Source of the DNA: Turicibacter sp. UBA7094
Lineage (GTDB): Bacteria; Bacillota_I; Bacilli_A; MOL361; Turicibacteraceae
Assembly (NCBI GenBank): GCA_002493395.1
Contig: DKYS01000055.1
Span: 1 to 52,689 of the forward strand
Direction of reading: 5' to 3'
DNA length: 52,689 nucleotides
Numbering within the stretch: position 1 is the stretch's first letter; every line of letters begins with the position of its first letter. The notes beneath the pieces are model-generated. The model ran no database searches. It was not told the origin of the DNA and saw nothing but the letters and a program-made list of their open reading frames with translations. A program made the position numbers and the translations under genes. Positions 52,669 through 52,689 of this stretch are shown piece by piece.

Positions 52669-52689
52669 TGGCATCCCGGGAGGGATTCG
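52669..52689 (-). tRNA. tRNA gene, 3' part only (isotype unknown)
   Basis: On the minus strand the window opens with the end of a T-loop (CGAAT), the T-stem 3' strand CCCTC, the acceptor 3' strand CCGGGAT, discriminator G and an encoded CCA. The missing 5' acceptor strand should read ATCCCGG. The anticodon lies outside the window, so the amino acid cannot be named. Confidence 0.8.

Noticed and set aside
1..52689. CRISPR arrays, insertion sequences, prophage or defence genes
   Set aside because: No regular repeat-spacer pattern, transposase, integrase or known defence domain was seen on either strand.

Overview
The window is a compact chromosomal stretch from a low-GC, endospore-forming Firmicute. 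Evidence for this: sigE, sigG and spoIIGA are present, gene order closely follows Bacillus (hrcA-grpE-dnaK-dnaJ-prmA-rsmE-mtaB; the dcw cluster; sepF-ylmG-ylmH-divIVA-ileS; tig-clpX-lon-engB), ribosome binding sites are Bacillus-like, and ileS has a T-box leader. The exact genus cannot be fixed from sequence alone. A Turicibacter or Erysipelotrichia-like lineage is my guess, at low confidence. Almost every gene is on the minus strand, so transcription runs from high to low coordinates. Only a GNAT gene, rnhC and an ftsW/spoVE gene are on the plus strand.

Reading in the direction of transcription: the 3' end of a tRNA (52.67 kb, cut by the window edge) and a TPR-like protein in the ysoA position come first, followed by trigger factor, ClpX, Lon and the GTPase EngB (protein quality control and ribosome assembly). 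Next is the division and cell wall block: rsmH, ftsL, pbpB, spoVD-like PBP, murE, mraY and murD; then an inverted ftsW/spoVE; then murG, murB, divIB, ftsA and ftsZ. The sporulation set spoIIGA-sigE-sigG follows, then ylmC, ylmE, sepF, ylmG, ylmH, a divergent divIVA and T-box-controlled ileS. Lower down are a membrane-anchored DUF4097-type protein, a dCMP deaminase, lspA, an rluD-type pseudouridine synthase, a rhomboid protease, rnhC, mutS2, a GNAT acetyltransferase and trxA. The last block is the HrcA-controlled heat-shock operon, then prmA, rsmE, mtaB and a second murE.

Most genes are core functions. No CRISPR array, prophage, transposon or defence island is visible, and I did not find an undescribed multi-gene system. 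The best leads are: (1) two MurE ligases with different amino-acid recognition motifs (DNPR in the dcw copy, DDPH in the distal copy), suggesting two peptidoglycan chemistries; (2) three tandem DnaA-box-like 9-mers just upstream of the ftsA promoter; (3) two CIRCE operators bracketing the hrcA promoter; (4) a spoIIG promoter with a long -35/-10 gap and a forespore-type promoter in front of sigG; (5) a 23-bp perfect hairpin built partly from the last codons of ftsZ; (6) divergent FtsA and DivIVA proteins.
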